A stretch of DNA of 64,000 bases from Punica granatum (lineage: Eukaryota > Streptophyta > Magnoliopsida > Myrtales > Lythraceae): assembly GCF_007655135.1 (NCBI RefSeq), contig NC_045131.1:14678001-14742000 (forward strand). Direction: 5' to 3'. Below the pieces are notes generated by a model. The model made no database searches. It had not been told where the DNA came from and saw only the letters and a program-made list of their open reading frames with translations. A program made the translations under genes and the position numbers. Below, one piece after another: positions 11,328 to 24,701 of this stretch (position 1 is its first letter; the number at the start of each line of letters is the position of its first letter).

Positions 11328-13467
11328 CAGAGCACCAACAAAGCCTAACAGGCAAAATGGGAGGCAATATCTATGTCAATATTCATTTCTCATTAATATG
11401 GCGAAATTTCTTCTTTTCTTTTCTTTTTCTTTTTGGCTTTAAAAGAAACCCCACCCTTTGACGTCCGTTTTGTTGAAAATAACATTTTTCTGAAAATAAG
11501 ATTGGTGTGGAATCATATATCTAGATCAAACCATACATCCATCGCATTCAATTTGATCAAGATAATCTATTAAACCAAATCAAATTTATTTCATCTCATA
11601 AAATGAAGAAATTACTCTACCAAATTTGATATACCAATCACTCTCGGCTCTACCCAAATTTTTCTGTTATGTGATATTGTTTAAATTCTCTTGGTGGCAT
11701 TGCTACCATGACTAATCCAATCAATTATGTGTAGCTCCTAGAAGTGAATATGCTAACTCAATAAATATTTGATTCAAAGAAACACCAATAACATTGCACC
11801 ATATGGTATGAATAAGTATCAATCGGGCAAACAATTTACCGTAAGCGCATGAATTTATATCGGTAATAAGATGAAATAACGAGATTAAATTGTCCAATAT
11901 TTTCTCCATTATTGAACAAAAACGCGCGATATAGTCTCTTCCCGCTCTCATTATTGGAATGAATGTCGGAGTCCAATCATTAATTAAGCATTCATCTTCT
12001 TGTGCCACTTGTCATGTTCCATTGGACCCACAGTGTTCGCCATAATTGATGTGCTGTATGCGGAGAGCCCGAGAACCAAACCAAACTCCAATGAAATCAA
12101 TCCACTAGATTCATGTACGTGTAATATATATATATATATATATATACACACGAACATACGTATAAACAATTAGGACTATGGTGTAATCAGGCCAGTCTAC
12201 TTACGCATTTTCCTTATATTTATGTAGAGATAACGAGGACATGCCAATCTCATACCAACAATCAGACCAAAATAGACCGGTCGGGAGACACACGTGACAG
12301 GTCTAGCTCATCGGCTTGAACTATTAATCAGTGCTGAGCTTACATGTGTTAAACAGACTGGTTCATGTCGATGAAAAATTAATTAGATTAGACCGATTCC
12401 AACTTGACTATTATGCATCTCTAGTACTCACAGAAGCGCGCTAGAGTAAATACGATTGCCGCATTAACAATGTTCACGTATAAAGGAAAATTAAATTATA
12501 ATTTTATGATTAGTTTATCTTAGACCAATCAGTTGCTTGATTAGGGGTTTTTTGTCTGGAATTCAGACATGAGTATGTCCGCTTCATAGCAAAGGAATCC
12601 CTAACACAAAATTTAGCTTTTTTTTTTTATAGTTGAATAATGGTTCCCCTCGCTCAATTTTTCTCTCCCTTTGAAAATTTTAATGCCCTAACAAATAGAA
12701 CGTGACTGAAATTGATTCTTACAAAGAGCATTTCTATTCAATTTGAGTATCAATCTCAATTTCTTAAAAATATTTCATTTGAAAACTATCTGGACTTACT
12801 CAAAGTTTGTATTCAATTCCAAATCTATCACATCATGTCTTTTTCCATAAAAAAAAATGAACGGAGAGGCTGACGTGACTCAATTAAGGGGGTAATCCAC
12901 ATAAGCACCATTATCACCTTAACCGAGCTACATCAGCATCTCGTTCAATTTCTGATCGAGAAAGTCACGGTGAGATAGATTTGGAACGAAATACAAATAT
13001 TAAGTATTTTTTTGGTAGTTTTTAGAAAATATAGTAAAATTGAGACAACTTCTAATGGTTGGAATGTACGGTGTCATATTTTTATTAATTTGATTATTTG
13101 TGTACTAGTCAAGGCTTCATGGGCTAGAGTCTAACCTAATTCCTCTCCATGCCAGTTCAAGTAGGTTATCTATGTCAAACCTAGCTCTTTAATTATTTTA
13201 AAGATAATGTGCATCTTATAGGAATGAAACGCACATACTATAAATTTTTTTTTTTTTGCTTGGAAAGGTAATTCACGGACTACAAAAGTAGAGCACGTCT
13301 GCGGTCAGTTAATGAAATAAGAGGACAAGTAGGTCGACTATTACCTACCCATTGAAAAATTATGCCTCTAATCAAAAGATAATGTGCATCTTTTTTTTAT
13401 TTATTTTTGGTATAAATTTTTAATTTTATTTTTCCTTTTTTTAAAAACTTTTTTTGGTGAATTATGC
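11328..13467. other. Gene-free intergenic stretch
   Basis: I see no supported gene or intact element. There is a TA microsatellite at about 12121-12145 and several T-runs. Frames 11721-12008 (-) and 11984-12169 (-) show no recognisable motif. Confidence 0.5.
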
Positions 13468-13475
13468 ATAGCAGC

Positions 13476-14560
13476 AATGTTATCAGAATCGGACCGGACA
13501 TCGAACCAGCTGAGGCATGAGATTTATGGGTTCAATTAGGAGTTCGATGGGTCGGATCGCATGTTAATTAATAAAATAAATAAATATTTATTATTTTAAA
13601 GAAATAATATAAAATACAACAAAATATTACTTCTCCTTCTTGATTTCGACACTACACTATTCTTCATCATCGTCTCCATCGATAAGATGAAAACATGCCA
13701 TTGCCAATGCCACCTATTGGCTGTTACAGCACAGCAGAGGCAATCAGTCAACCCCAAAAAGCATGAAGAAGAAAGGCCAAATAAAAATAACTCAAAAGGA
13801 GCTCATTTTGATGCAACTTATTAATTGATAATCTTGTGTCTTTTCAAGATTCTTCATCTCCCTTTCTTTCCCTGAAAGCAGATCCGAAACATGGAGAGCC
13901 CATTAATGGCGGTCCTGCTGGGTTCTGATAAACCCTATTGAGAATTCATCAGAAAGTTGCCATTTTGATTAGTGGGTTCAGATCTAAATCTGCCCCAAGA
14001 GAGGTGGGGCGAAAAATTCAAAGCCGACGAGGTAAGCAGTAAGCTCCATTGTTGAGATATGCCCAGCTCGAGGAAGATGGTGGTGGAAGGAAGGGACGGG
14101 GTGGTTTCTGTTCAGTTGCTTCTTCTTCCTCCTCTGCTTCCGCTGCTTCTAGCGGCGGCAGGGGAAGCCCAGCCGTCGGGGACCAAGGGCATTCGATTCA
14201 ATTCTGCAATTGAGTCTGAGGACGTTCGATTCAATCACTGATGAATTGAGTATGCGGTGAGAAGAGCGAAAATGAAGAATAGAAGGAAGAAGACTTGGGT
14301 TTTCGATTCAATTATGCAATTTATGCCTGTTTTCGATTTCGGGTCGGGTGGTTCATTTCGGATTTCCTTTAAATTTTATGTACCCAAGCAACTAACCGAT
14401 TTGAATGGGTTCAATGAATTTATTTAAAAATCGACCAATTTTTTAGGTTCACCAATTTGTTGATGCATTTTCAATTTTTAAACTAACCGGCTAGACATAG
14501 ATCCGATTTCCAATTCGATCGGTCAAACTAGTCGGTCCGATCCCGTTCTGATAACGCTGA
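13476..14560. mobile_element. Terminal-inverted-repeat element, 1085 bp, superfamily unresolved
   Basis: The left end carries GTTATCAGAATCGGACCGG. The right end, read on the minus strand, carries GTTATCAGAACGGGATCGG. The element is flanked by an 8-bp direct repeat ATAGCAGC (13468-13475 and 14561-14568). The size fits hAT (8 bp) or an eroded Mutator target (9 bp). The middle holds a GC-richer segment with a 60-codon frame (14059-14241) containing a Leu/Pro run. I do not recognise it and would not call it a gene. Confidence 0.72.
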
Positions 14561-14568
14561 ATAGCAGC

Positions 14569-17500
14569 CGCTGGGCAGTGGGAAAGAGCAAATGCCAAAA
14601 GGTCATGGGGCCAAGAAACAAGAGTGGGACTCACACCTGATAAGTGGGCCACGTCCTTTTCGACGTGGCTAGCCGGAGACCGTCATCTTCAACTGCCAAT
14701 GGCGATGCAGCAACAAACGGTCCAATGCTCAATTGAATTCATTGCTCAGCACGACAAGCCGGTGAAGTGAACATTGGGCATTAACCCTTTGGTTGACTAC
14801 TTCTGCCGCATGTCCCTTGACCAGTCCCACGGCTCCTAATTAACAACGTGACCTCCAGCTCGAAACTGGCCTAAAGTACGAGCCGCCGGGGTCACTGATA
14901 CTCAGCTTAGAGGTTGTTAATGGAGTTGACTACAATAATATAAGTTGTTGATTCGAAATTAAAAGATTTTAATTTTGATTTTAATCAGTAAAACGTTTTT
15001 TTTAAAGAAAGTTTAAATCCATGATTATTATGCTGATTCCATGAGATTCTCATAGGATTTGAACCTTGAGCTGGTTCTATAAACATATCTTAATGGTATC
15101 TGTCACCACATCTCTTTGTGACAAGTTTGCCTACTCATTTTTCATTTGATAAATAATATTTCTTACGAAGGAATTACGTTCCTCTATGTCAACAGCAAAT
15201 AACAAACCAAAAATCACCTGCTAATCCTTTGAGAATATATGGGTTTGGATAGGAGGAAAAAAGGAGGAAAAAGACTCTCCTATCCAAACATGCAAACGAA
15301 GATTAATTTATATATTATTAGACGTTTTACTTGAGGTCTATCCATTTAAGTAGAGGATTAAATAGAAAAGTTAATATTCTTCTCATGAAAATGGAATCCA
15401 AAGCTTATTAGTTTAGGATCGAGGACTAGTGTAATCATATTTTTAATAATGTATACATATATAACTTTTAGTTACAAAAGAAGTTTTTGAGTTTAATATA
15501 ATGAAATAAAAATTTAAATAAATGCGTATAAATAGTCTCACTGTTCGAGAATCAAATCTAAATTTTTTTTTATTATCAGATGACAATCTGTGTTATTGTG
15601 CAATACCTTTTTTCTCATATATATATTGGACATGATAATTTAGTATCAATGAGTACCTGCTTCGAGGAACAGCTCGTGCATAATAAGACTGTAAAGTAAA
15701 ATGCAAAGTAATTAGGCCTTATCCAGTTGATTTACCCTTTAGCCAAAAAAAAAAAACGTTATCTAGATAAGTGAAACGTGTCAGGCTAAAATGAAAAAAA
15801 AAAAATAGAAACCCACCTAAATTTCACTAAAGTAATTTTTTTTAACCACAATATGTGTTATCGAGAGCGTATCTCGATATATCCTCATTAATCATCGTCA
15901 TCTCAACCAAACATCGCGATAGCCTTTGGCTCATTGAGAAAGGTGGATTAATCGAGCTATATATATATACAAACTAGTATGAACAACACCTTACCATCTA
16001 ATAAATATTACATCAAATTGAAATTGCAGTATCAACATAAATTAGCTCAAATAGTTCAACGTTTATTATTTTAAAATATGGTCTTGAATTTGAGTACTGT
16101 GAATGAAAAAAATATGTACTGAAAAAGTTTTAATCCTTAATCGGTCAACCCGACTCAAATTGAATTAGTTAAAATTTATTGTGTTTTCGAATGTACAGGT
16201 ACAACAAATTGAGATAGCAGTCGGCGTAATGGTTCTTGCAAATTGCATGTCGCTTGTCAAATCGAAATAGGTAGCTGCAAATAAGTGGTGGCCAGTTCAT
16301 TTCAGAGAGATAGATATCCTTATTTAGAAGAAGTTGCTTCCAACTTGATATAGAGAAAAGGTCAAAATTAGAAATATAAAGCCTTTCCTCCATTAGAGGT
16401 GATTGGATGGTCCTGACTTTAGAGACAATGAGTAATATCTTCGAATAATGTTTGATATTTTGTCTCTCCAATAAAGCATTGGATTCATTGTCTTAATTAA
16501 TTTGGATTATTTTCTATTAATAATTGTTTGATTTGTGCGTCTGAGGTTGGAATTATAGTATTGAGTGCTAGTGGAAGTGCTTTTCAGCATGTACTTTTAT
16601 ATTGTTAATGTTTATCATATCATATCATATCTTTTTCGTACGATATAATTATTAGTTATCTGCAGCAATGCCAGATTCTTTTTTCAGAGAGACACCTTGA
16701 AAAGCAAAGAGGAGAAAAATACTTGTGGCAAACTTACTTAGGGTTGATATTAGATTAACTGGCAATGAAGTTACTTTGCATATGTCCTTGAAACCTCAGA
16801 GTTTGAAATCTTGTTGTGAAGGGCGTGGAAAATAATTTCAATCGGATGCGGGGCGTTACGATAGATGACTCGCTTGGACCAAGTCAAAGAGAAATTACAT
16901 TGGATTTTACTTTTTTGGGTCAAATACGGAGTTGAGGCCCTAAATACGATAAATGAACTAAACAGTAAAAAGATGAAGTATGGAGCCACAAACGTATCAC
17001 CAAGTATACCCAGCCTCAAAGACAATCAGTCAACCTTATGAATCCCAATCGGAAAATAAAACGCAAAATCAGACAACCAATCAGCAAACAAATTTCCTTG
17101 CCGATAGATATACGGCTACAGCAGCCACCCAATCACGTAGAAGAAGCCGGCAAATAACTCTAAGGATACTACCAGACCAACCATGCTTGAGCTGCCATGA
17201 GGTCAAGAAACGGACGAACACTTTTGGAATCGACCTCAAGAATGACCCTACGATATGCCCCCACTCCCAAGCCAATTCGACGCCGGACCGAGCCACCCAT
17301 ATATAATTCAGCGATAACCGAACCGGAGACGAGTAGCCTACATTCTGCGCAAATCCCGCTTGCCATCTTCCCCACTCATCTCATCTCTCAGTCTCAGCAA
17401 ACCACCAGCTCTCTCTAACCTAATGAGAAATTGGATTGGATCTTAAATTCAGAAGATCCTGGCTGCTACCCAAAAAGAATGACGAATTATCTTTAGTCAT

Positions 17501-17984
17501 TCTCATTATCATATATATATCATTATCATCAATATGTTTTTCTAGGCAATAATAATTTTGCGTAATTATTTAGAAAAGAGCCAACTCCGTGAAGACCAAA
17601 ATACATGATCATGATTAAAAGTATACCCACCAATTGATTAACTTATTCCAACTTTTTCCAAGTTGACCCCTTTTATATATTATACATTATATATAAGCTC
17701 AATAAAAGAAATAATGTTGGAAGAACAATGTGTCCCCATGCAAAAGATCCTTGCACCGCGGGCAATAGTAGATATTTTCTATTCAATCATCTCATATCGT
17801 ATCAGATTGATATATTATGACCATTTTTCCATTCAATGTTGTCTGAACCTTCATGTAAAATTGTCTAGCTTATACAATGTTTGAATATATTTTCTTTGAT
17901 TACTTGAAATTTTTATTTTTGTATACCTTTTCATGATATGTAATATAACTCTGCATAATACTTCCGATACTGAAAATTCACGAA
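14569..17984. other. Gene-free intergenic stretch
   Basis: No gene is supported. It contains a short inverted repeat (GGGTTTGGATAGGAG at about 15240 and its reverse complement near 15280), a degenerate SINE-like copy near 15480-15612, another at 16040-16160, and CATAT repeats near 16615-16630. Frames 16169-16471 (-), 16980-17306 (+) and 17081-17296 (-) are open but I cannot assign them to a family. Confidence 0.45.
16040..16160 (+). repeat. SINE-like copy (family A), degenerate
   Basis: It contains TTGAATTTGAGTACTGTGAA, a GAAAAAGTTTTAATCCTTAAT block and a CAACCCGACTCAAATTGAAT block. These match in order the family A body at 35890 and 33635. No clear tail or target duplication is visible. Confidence 0.4.
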
Positions 17985-17989
17985 GTCTC

Positions 17990-18151
17990 TGTAAAGAAGA
18001 TAGGAATTGGGCTGAAAAGCTTGCTATTGTCATTTAATTGATCGGTATGTATACAACTCAGACCTAATCAATAAAAGGAAAATAAGAGCTATGACTAAAA
18101 TAGGCTATGCTAAATATGTACATAAATCTGTAGGAAAAACTTTCCATAATA
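17990..18151 (-). repeat. 3' LTR of the copia element
   Basis: 162 bp, bounded by GTCTC on the outside and the polypurine tract on the inside. Plus-strand ends are TGTAAAG and CCATAATA, so the element-sense termini are TA and CA. Confidence 0.96.
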
Positions 18152-18168
18152 CTCCCCTCAAGTTGGAG
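18152..18168 (-). promoter_or_regulatory. Polypurine tract overlapping the pol stop codon
   Basis: The minus strand reads AACTTGAGGGGAG immediately before the 3' LTR. The TGA that closes the RT/RNase H frame lies inside this tract (18158-18160). Confidence 0.88.
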
Positions 18169-20837
18169 AATGAGGATTCCGAATTCCTAACTTGCTGAGG
18201 AGAAAATGGAATTGATCACGCCCAAGTGCCTTAGTAAAGATGTCCGCTAGTTGGAAACGCGTGGACACATGGGATGTTGTGACAGCTCCAGAGCGTAGAT
18301 GTTGCCTGATGAAATGGCAATCTATTTCAATGTGTTTGGTGCGCTCATGGAAAACTGGATTTGAGGCAATGTGGAGAGCCACTTGATTATCACAGAACAA
18401 GCGCATGGGACCAACATGGGAAACGCCAAGGGATCGGAGAAGAGAACGGAGCCATAAAAGTTCACTGACAGTGGCGGCCATGGCTCTGTATTCGGCTTCA
18501 GCTGAGGATTTGGAGACCGTCGTTTGCTTCTTAGTCTTCCAGGAGATGAGACTGCCGCCTAAGGTAATGAAATATCCAGTTAAAGATCGCCTAGTCATGG
18601 GACAACTAGCCCAATCTGCATCACAATAAGCCGTCAAGGACAGAGATGTGGGCCGAAGAAATATCCCTTGTCCTGGAGATTGCTTGAGGTAGCGAAGTAC
18701 TCGCATAGCAGCGTCCCAGTGATCTTGACGAGGATCCTGTAGAAATTGGGATAAAATGTGAACGGGATAAGCGAGTTCAGGCCTGGTTATTGTGAGATAC
18801 AGTAGACGACCGATAAGACGACGATACAGTCCTGGATGGGGAATGGGGTCGCCACTGTCATGAGATAATCGATGTTGTTGTTCCATAGGGAAGTAAGCAG
18901 GCCAAGAACCTAGCATACCGGCTTCAGTAAGAATATCTAGAGTATACTTCCATTGATTAAGAAAGAGGCCGGAATCGCTACGACTAATCTCTATCCGAAA
19001 AAAATATGATAATGAACCAAGATCCTTAATACGGAAGCATCGGTGAAGATAATCCTTAAATTGAGCACAGGAAGGAGAATCATTAGTTACGAGGATCATG
19101 TCACCGACATATATGAGGACAGCAAGAAATACACCGTCTTGAGAGAAGGTGAATAGAGAGTGGTCTGCCTCTGACTGCCGAAAACCGTAGTGGATGAGGG
19201 CCGTGGCAAATTTAAAGTACCAATTGCGGGAGGCTTGACGAAGGCCATATAAAGATTTCCTCAACCGGCAAACGGAGCCAGCAGTGTTTGAGCGAAAACC
19301 GGGAGGAAGGGACATGTAAACTTCTTCATCTAAGTCCCCGTGGAGAAAAGCATTGTTGACATCAAGTTGATGCATTTCCCATCCCTTAGCAACAGCAATG
19401 GTCAGCAAACAACGGACCGTTACTAGTTTGGCCACTGGAGCAAAAGTCTCATGGAAATCAATCCCTTCAATCTGGGAGAATCCTTTTGCCACGAGTCGAG
19501 CCTTATAATGCTCTATAGTACCATCCGCCCGTCTTTTAATTTTGAAAACCCATTTACAACCGATAGGTTTCTTACCAGGTGGAAGTGATTGTATGGCCCA
19601 AGTGCCATTATCCTCAAGAGCACGAATTTATTCCGCCATAGCAAGACGCCATCGTGGATCTTTAGTGGCTGCGGAGTAAGTCTTTAGCTCTGCGTCGGAA
19701 TCAATGGCGGCAAGAAACGACAATTGTGTCGCATCGATATCCGAATAAGTAAGATATTGTTCAAGAGGATGAGATGTACCTGAAGAGTGTGATGGAGTGG
19801 ATAATTTGGTGAAGGGGGGAGAGTCAGAACAACGAGCAGTATGAAAGACAAAATCATTGAGCCAAGCCGATGTCCGAATAGTTCGTGGAGCCTTAGAACG
19901 AGCAATGCTCTGTGCTGGTAGCTTAGAAGAATTAGTCGGGGCAAAAATAGTTGATCGGCCGGGCAGAAAAATAGCCGGATCGGAAGAAGGCGGGACGAGC
20001 TCAGCAGAAGAAGCAGACTGGGCCGGCACAGGCCCAGTTGAGGCCGGGTTGGACGAAGCAACAGAGGAATCGGGCGGAGCGGATGGACCGAGCGGACTGG
20101 ACGCAATTAAAGGCAATTGGGCCGAACGAGGCCCTGTTTCGGTCTGGACTGGAAGTGCGACTGGACTGGATTCCAAACGAGGCCCAGTTTCGAACTAGGC
20201 TGGCAGTGTAGCCGGACCTGATTCCATGATTTGGGTCGGAACTGAGTCAAATGGGCTGAATTGCTCCCCCTGAGCTGCCGGGCCCGAAGTATCCAGGAAA
20301 AGAAAACCAGTATTATTTGAGTTCGTGGGCTTGTCCTCGCTGAACGGAAATTCAGTCTCATAGAAGCGCACATCCCTTGAGACAAAAACTTTACGATTCT
20401 CCAAATCATAAATGCGCCAGCCTTTCTTCCCAAAAGGATATCCAATAAGACACATTTTCTGGAACGTGGTCCAAATTTATCCTTGAAACGAGGACTATAA
20501 TGTGCATAACAAAGACAACCAAGAATGCGAATGTGCTCATAATCCGGTTTCTTATGAAAGAGTAGCTCAAATGGTGTCTTGCCTGATAAGATGCTCGAAG
20601 GCGTGAGATTAATGAGGTGGGCTACGGCAGAGATACACTCCCCCCAAAAATCAATGGGAAGAGAGGCTTGGAACATTAAAGCCCGAGCTACATTAAGAAT
20701 GTGACGGTGCTTGCGTTCGACTCGCCCGTTCTGTTGAGGCGTATCTATGCATGAAGTTTGATGAATGATCCCATTGTCGAAAAAATAATCCTGAAGGACT
20801 CGGCTCATGAATTCCGATCCATTGTCACTTCACACCG
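18158..20837 (-). pseudogene. Copia second half of integrase, reverse transcriptase and RNase H, broken
   Basis: From 20837 the integrase core resumes with an arginine codon changed to TGA just before SDNGSEF, then continues (DTPQQNGRVERKHRH) to about 20460, where the frame shifts. A variable Ser/Pro linker spans 20176-19628. The RT/RNase H part is a single 444-codon frame at 18158-19492, with FAPVAKL, LDVNNAFLHGDL, RNase H DADWA and SSAEAEYRAM motifs. The RT active site reads YVGDM where copia elements have YVDDM, so one catalytic aspartate is missing. Confidence 0.95.
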
Positions 20838-20842
20838 TTTTC

Positions 20843-22521
20843 TGTTGGGAATTGGTGTATGCCCTAGATGCAATCTATCATCAGTTCTGTAATATGACAT
20901 GTATTTCATTATATTACGAGGCATATCTGTTATTGTGTAGATTGCGCTAAATATGATTTTACACAATAATGTCCTTGGAATAGTAGGTTCAATAGGCATC
21001 AAGTGTGACTTGATTGTGAGATCCTATAATTACTGAAAATTATTCCTAAATGTCCATAGTCAAAGTATTATCGTTAATTAGGACAACGATAATACGGTTA
21101 GACTAGTGTAAGTGTTGATTGATGACCAAATCTCATAGGTCATGGATATGGAGATATCAAATCACACCACATGTATACATTAAGAGTAATGTGTATAGGA
21201 CTGATCCGCCATGAGATTGCTACATGGGTTGTTACGTGACTGTCATTAGCATATCTCAAAGTGACTATAGTGTAATGGTCCTTTGACTTGAGGTCACCAT
21301 AGATTCCTACATGTAATGTCATATACTTTGATACTGTCAAACGCCACTGTAACAGGATGGTTATAAAGACAGTTATTGGGTATACCACAGAGCATGGAGA
21401 GGAATGTGAGTGATCAAGATAGAATTTGTCCCTCCTACGAAACGGGAGCGATATCTCACGGCCACTTGGTGGTTAAGTCTAAAAGTGTATGCATACCCAA
21501 ATGAGTCGATATAGCGATATCGAGCTCATTTGTTCTGATAGACTTACCCAGTAAACCAAGAAAGAGAGATATTGAGCCATACAAGGATGTCATCGACCAT
21601 GCCTTGGGCTCAATAGAGATATAGAGGACAATGGATTATATTACACGGTAATGTAGGTCACGAGGTTCGTCGAGAAATTGACTTTCCGATTACTTGAGTA
21701 ACAGTGATGCATTGCTAGATGCCGCTCACTGTTTGTAATATTAAAATAGAGATTTTGATATTACTATCAACGTAATTGGGAACCTACAGGGTCACACACT
21801 ACGACTAAATTGACGAGATATTTTGAAACAAATAAAATCGTCTAATAGAGATTAGATGATTTAAGGTGCGACCGATTAATCAGATATTTAATGAGATTAA
21901 ATATGCCGATTAATTAGACTCGATTTATTAACTTCAATAGCCAAATAATAATAATAATAATAATATACATAAATATATATATATGCTTGTATGTGTCTGT
22001 GCACGCATGCAAATATATATATATATATGCACATGTATATGGCTATATGTGTGTATGTATATAAGATGCTATTTGGGACATTTAATTGATTTGTCCCACA
22101 TCGGTCAGGGAGTTGAAATTCTCCCCTCCAAGCCATTATATATATGGCTGTGTATTGAGATGCAAAAGTATAAGATGATATGCACGTATATATATGATAT
22201 ACATGTATGTATATAAATGGGATTATTGAGTTGAATTGTTCAACTCATTAGGACCAATTAAGTTCAATAATTTCGGGTGTCGCATCAGTATTTCTTTCGA
22301 GTGTTGGTCGCTAGCACCGCCGATCTCGAAGACTCGTCGACAAAGTCGGTGTGGATACCGGTAGAGGCGTCACGCGTGGGACGCTTGGTCGACAGTTTTA
22401 AAATTCCAGGTACGCTTTTATTTACTCTTATTCTTCTAGTAGGTCTTGGAATTAGTTTCACGGGTAGGAAATTTTGAATTTCTGTTCCTTTTTCGCTTCC
22501 GTTGGCCCCGTGGAACTAGCA
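20843..22521 (+). mobile_element. Solo LTR of a second LTR retrotransposon, 1679 bp
   Basis: The segment starts TGTTGGGAATTGG and ends GGAACTAGCA, so the termini are TG and CA. It is flanked by a perfect 5-bp direct repeat TTTTC (20838-20842 and 22522-22526). It splits the copia integrase frame within a conserved region. No second LTR, primer-binding site or coding domain lies inside. It is therefore best read as a solo LTR left after LTR-LTR recombination. Its long LTR is unlike the 162-bp host LTR, so it comes from a different family. AT microsatellites lie near 21945-22075. Orientation is inferred from the TGTTGG start. Confidence 0.9.
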
Positions 22522-22526
22522 TTTTC

Positions 22527-24567
22527 ACCGTTCGATCAAATTGATTCCTAACCAACTTGCAGAAATTGATCAAGAAACCTTGTGCCTCTGACTTATCCCT
22601 CAAAAGATAAACCCACACACCACGGCTAAAATCATCCACAATCGACAAGAAATAACGCGCATCAGTAATGGAAGAGACCTTATAAGGTCCCCATATATCA
22701 CAATGTACCAATTGAAATGGAAAAGAGGCTTTATTTGAGCTTATTGGAAAACTGGAGCGTGTCTGTTTTGCCCGACAACATATGTCACAAGGCTTATGAT
22801 TGTCTGAATGATGCATAAAGATAGAATAATTCTTAAACTGAACCCGGTAAGACGGATGTCCCAAACACTTGTGCCAAATATCTTTTGTATCTGCTTTCAT
22901 TGCCTGTGTTCTCTGAGATGATGGAGACACTCGTCGTAGAAGCCAGACCCCCCCGTGAAGTTCACTCACTCCAATCATACTCCCCGAGGTGCGGTCCTGA
23001 ATGAAACATAGGCCAAAGATGTAGTGTACACTACAATTGAGTTCTCGAGATAATTGGGCCACAGACAATAAATTGCAATTAAAATCCAGCACGTAGAGAA
23101 CATTGTGTAGAACCAAATTAGTCCCAAAAGAGACTTTTCCAATAAAAGTGGCTCTCGTTGTACCATTCGGGACATGAATAATTGGACCATCATGAATAGG
23201 AATAATATCAAAAAGGTTATCCAAACTGCCAGTCATATGTCGCGAAGCTCCTGAATCAATGATCCAATCAATTTTTGAAGTAATTGGCACAAAATTCTCA
23301 CCACTTAGCCGATTTATCTCACCGTCATCACGTGAGACCATCGACAGGAGTTGTTGTAATTGACCCTCCGAGAGATGGGCTAATTTGCTGAGGTCTACCA
23401 ATTGATCGCCATGGGCCTGGGCCTGGGCCTGGGCCTGGGCCGCCATATGTCCTGCCGAACCGGATGGAAAAGAGAGTTGGGCTGCTTGATTGGGCCGCCA
23501 CTGCCTACGAGACGTTTGGGCCGGACGCGCCTGAGGAGACCCGCCCATATGAAAGTTACCGGATTGCCCCGAATTGGAGGATCCGAACCCGTACCCTGCA
23601 TTACCTTTCTGCGCAGGAACAGAGGAGGATGAACCTCCTGTTTTACCTTCATACCGAGACTGACCCGACGAAAATCCCTTCGAGCTTCGTTGATTCGACT
23701 GATCGGAGTGCGGATATCCATGAAGCTGGTAGCATGTCGCTCGATGATGCCCATTCCTTCCACAGAAATCACAAAAAGGTCTTCCCCGAGGCTTGAAATC
23801 GCATCTGTTAGAGCCGACGAAATTAGGGTTTGTACCCCCAAATTCATTCGCGATTTTGGCCATGAAACCGAGTGCTTCTGAGCTGGAGTCCCTGTTTTGA
23901 GTGATTAATCGTTGCGTCTCGTCGTGTGCGGCCATGGAGTGCGCTCGATTGACGGTCGGGAGGGGATCTATACTCAGAATTTGGGATCGAATCTAGAGAA
24001 ATCGGGATTAAGCCCGATGAGGAATTGGTGAACCCTCTCCTTCTCCTTATGGGCAGCGAGCTAAGCCCCAGCATCACAGCTGCACACTGGTAAGTTGAGG
24101 TATAAATCTAATTCGTCCCAAAGAGATTTCAACTTCGAATAGTACTCAGAAACCGATTTCTTTTCTTGTCTGAGCAAGCATATTTCGGTCTTGAGCTGAT
24201 GGATTCTTGTTTCGTTTCCTTGCGAGAAACGCTCCTTGAGGTCATCCCACAATACTATAACATTCTTTGCCCCGGCTACAGAGCTCTGCAAATCTTCATC
24301 CAAATGGTTAAAAATTCAAGAGACAAGCATAGAATTGCACGTTATCCATTGTTCATGGTGAGGTTCTCCCTCTGCTGGCTGCTTTACTTTCCCTTCGATG
24401 AATCCAAGCTTATTTTTAGCCTGGAGTGCAGTCTGCATTGCCTGTGACCACATGTTGTAATTTCTGCCATTAAGCTTGCAGGAAATTAACTGAGTTCCGG
24501 GTCCATCCGAGGAAGAGAAGAGATACGCCGGAGGTATGACATTACTGCTTTCTGTCCCTTTCGACAT
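22527..24567 (-). pseudogene. Copia gag, protease and first half of integrase, broken
   Basis: The reading begins MSKGTESSNV at 24567. Frame breaks and stops occur near 24316, 24061 and 23850-24000. The largest intact stretch starts at 23935. Visible in order: a gag region with LNGRNYNMWS, a CX2CX4HX4C zinc knuckle (CDFCGRNGHHRATC), an aspartic-protease site (WIIDSGASRHMTG), a GAG-pre-integrase HKCLGHPS block, and the start of the integrase core with HCDIWGP. It then meets the solo LTR at 22521. Codons after that junction (to 22436) belong to the inserted LTR. The product cannot be made. Confidence 0.93.
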
Positions 24568-24690
24568 TTTGATAGATTAAGAGAAGAAAAGACTGACTGA
24601 TGACGCTCAGTTCTTAAACTGGCAGGATAGAAGCTCGACTTAGAATCTGGTCGGCAAATTGAAGCTTGACTGATTCCCTTACGATCAACT

Positions 24691-24701
24691 CTCTGATACC
24701 A
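24691..24701 (-). promoter_or_regulatory. Primer-binding site, initiator tRNA-Met type
   Basis: The minus strand reads TGGTATCAGAG directly after the 5' LTR with no spacer. This is complementary to the 3' end of plant initiator tRNA-Met, the usual copia primer. Confidence 0.93.

Noticed and set aside
14059..14241. 60-codon frame with a Leu/Pro run
   Set aside because: It lies inside a TIR element and is too short and low in complexity to call.
16169..16471. 100-codon minus frame
   Set aside because: AT-rich, with no motif, promoter or splice context.
16980..17306. 108-codon plus frame and overlapping minus frames 17081-17375
   Set aside because: Open on both strands with no recognised domain. 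Possibly an old LINE piece, but I cannot support it.
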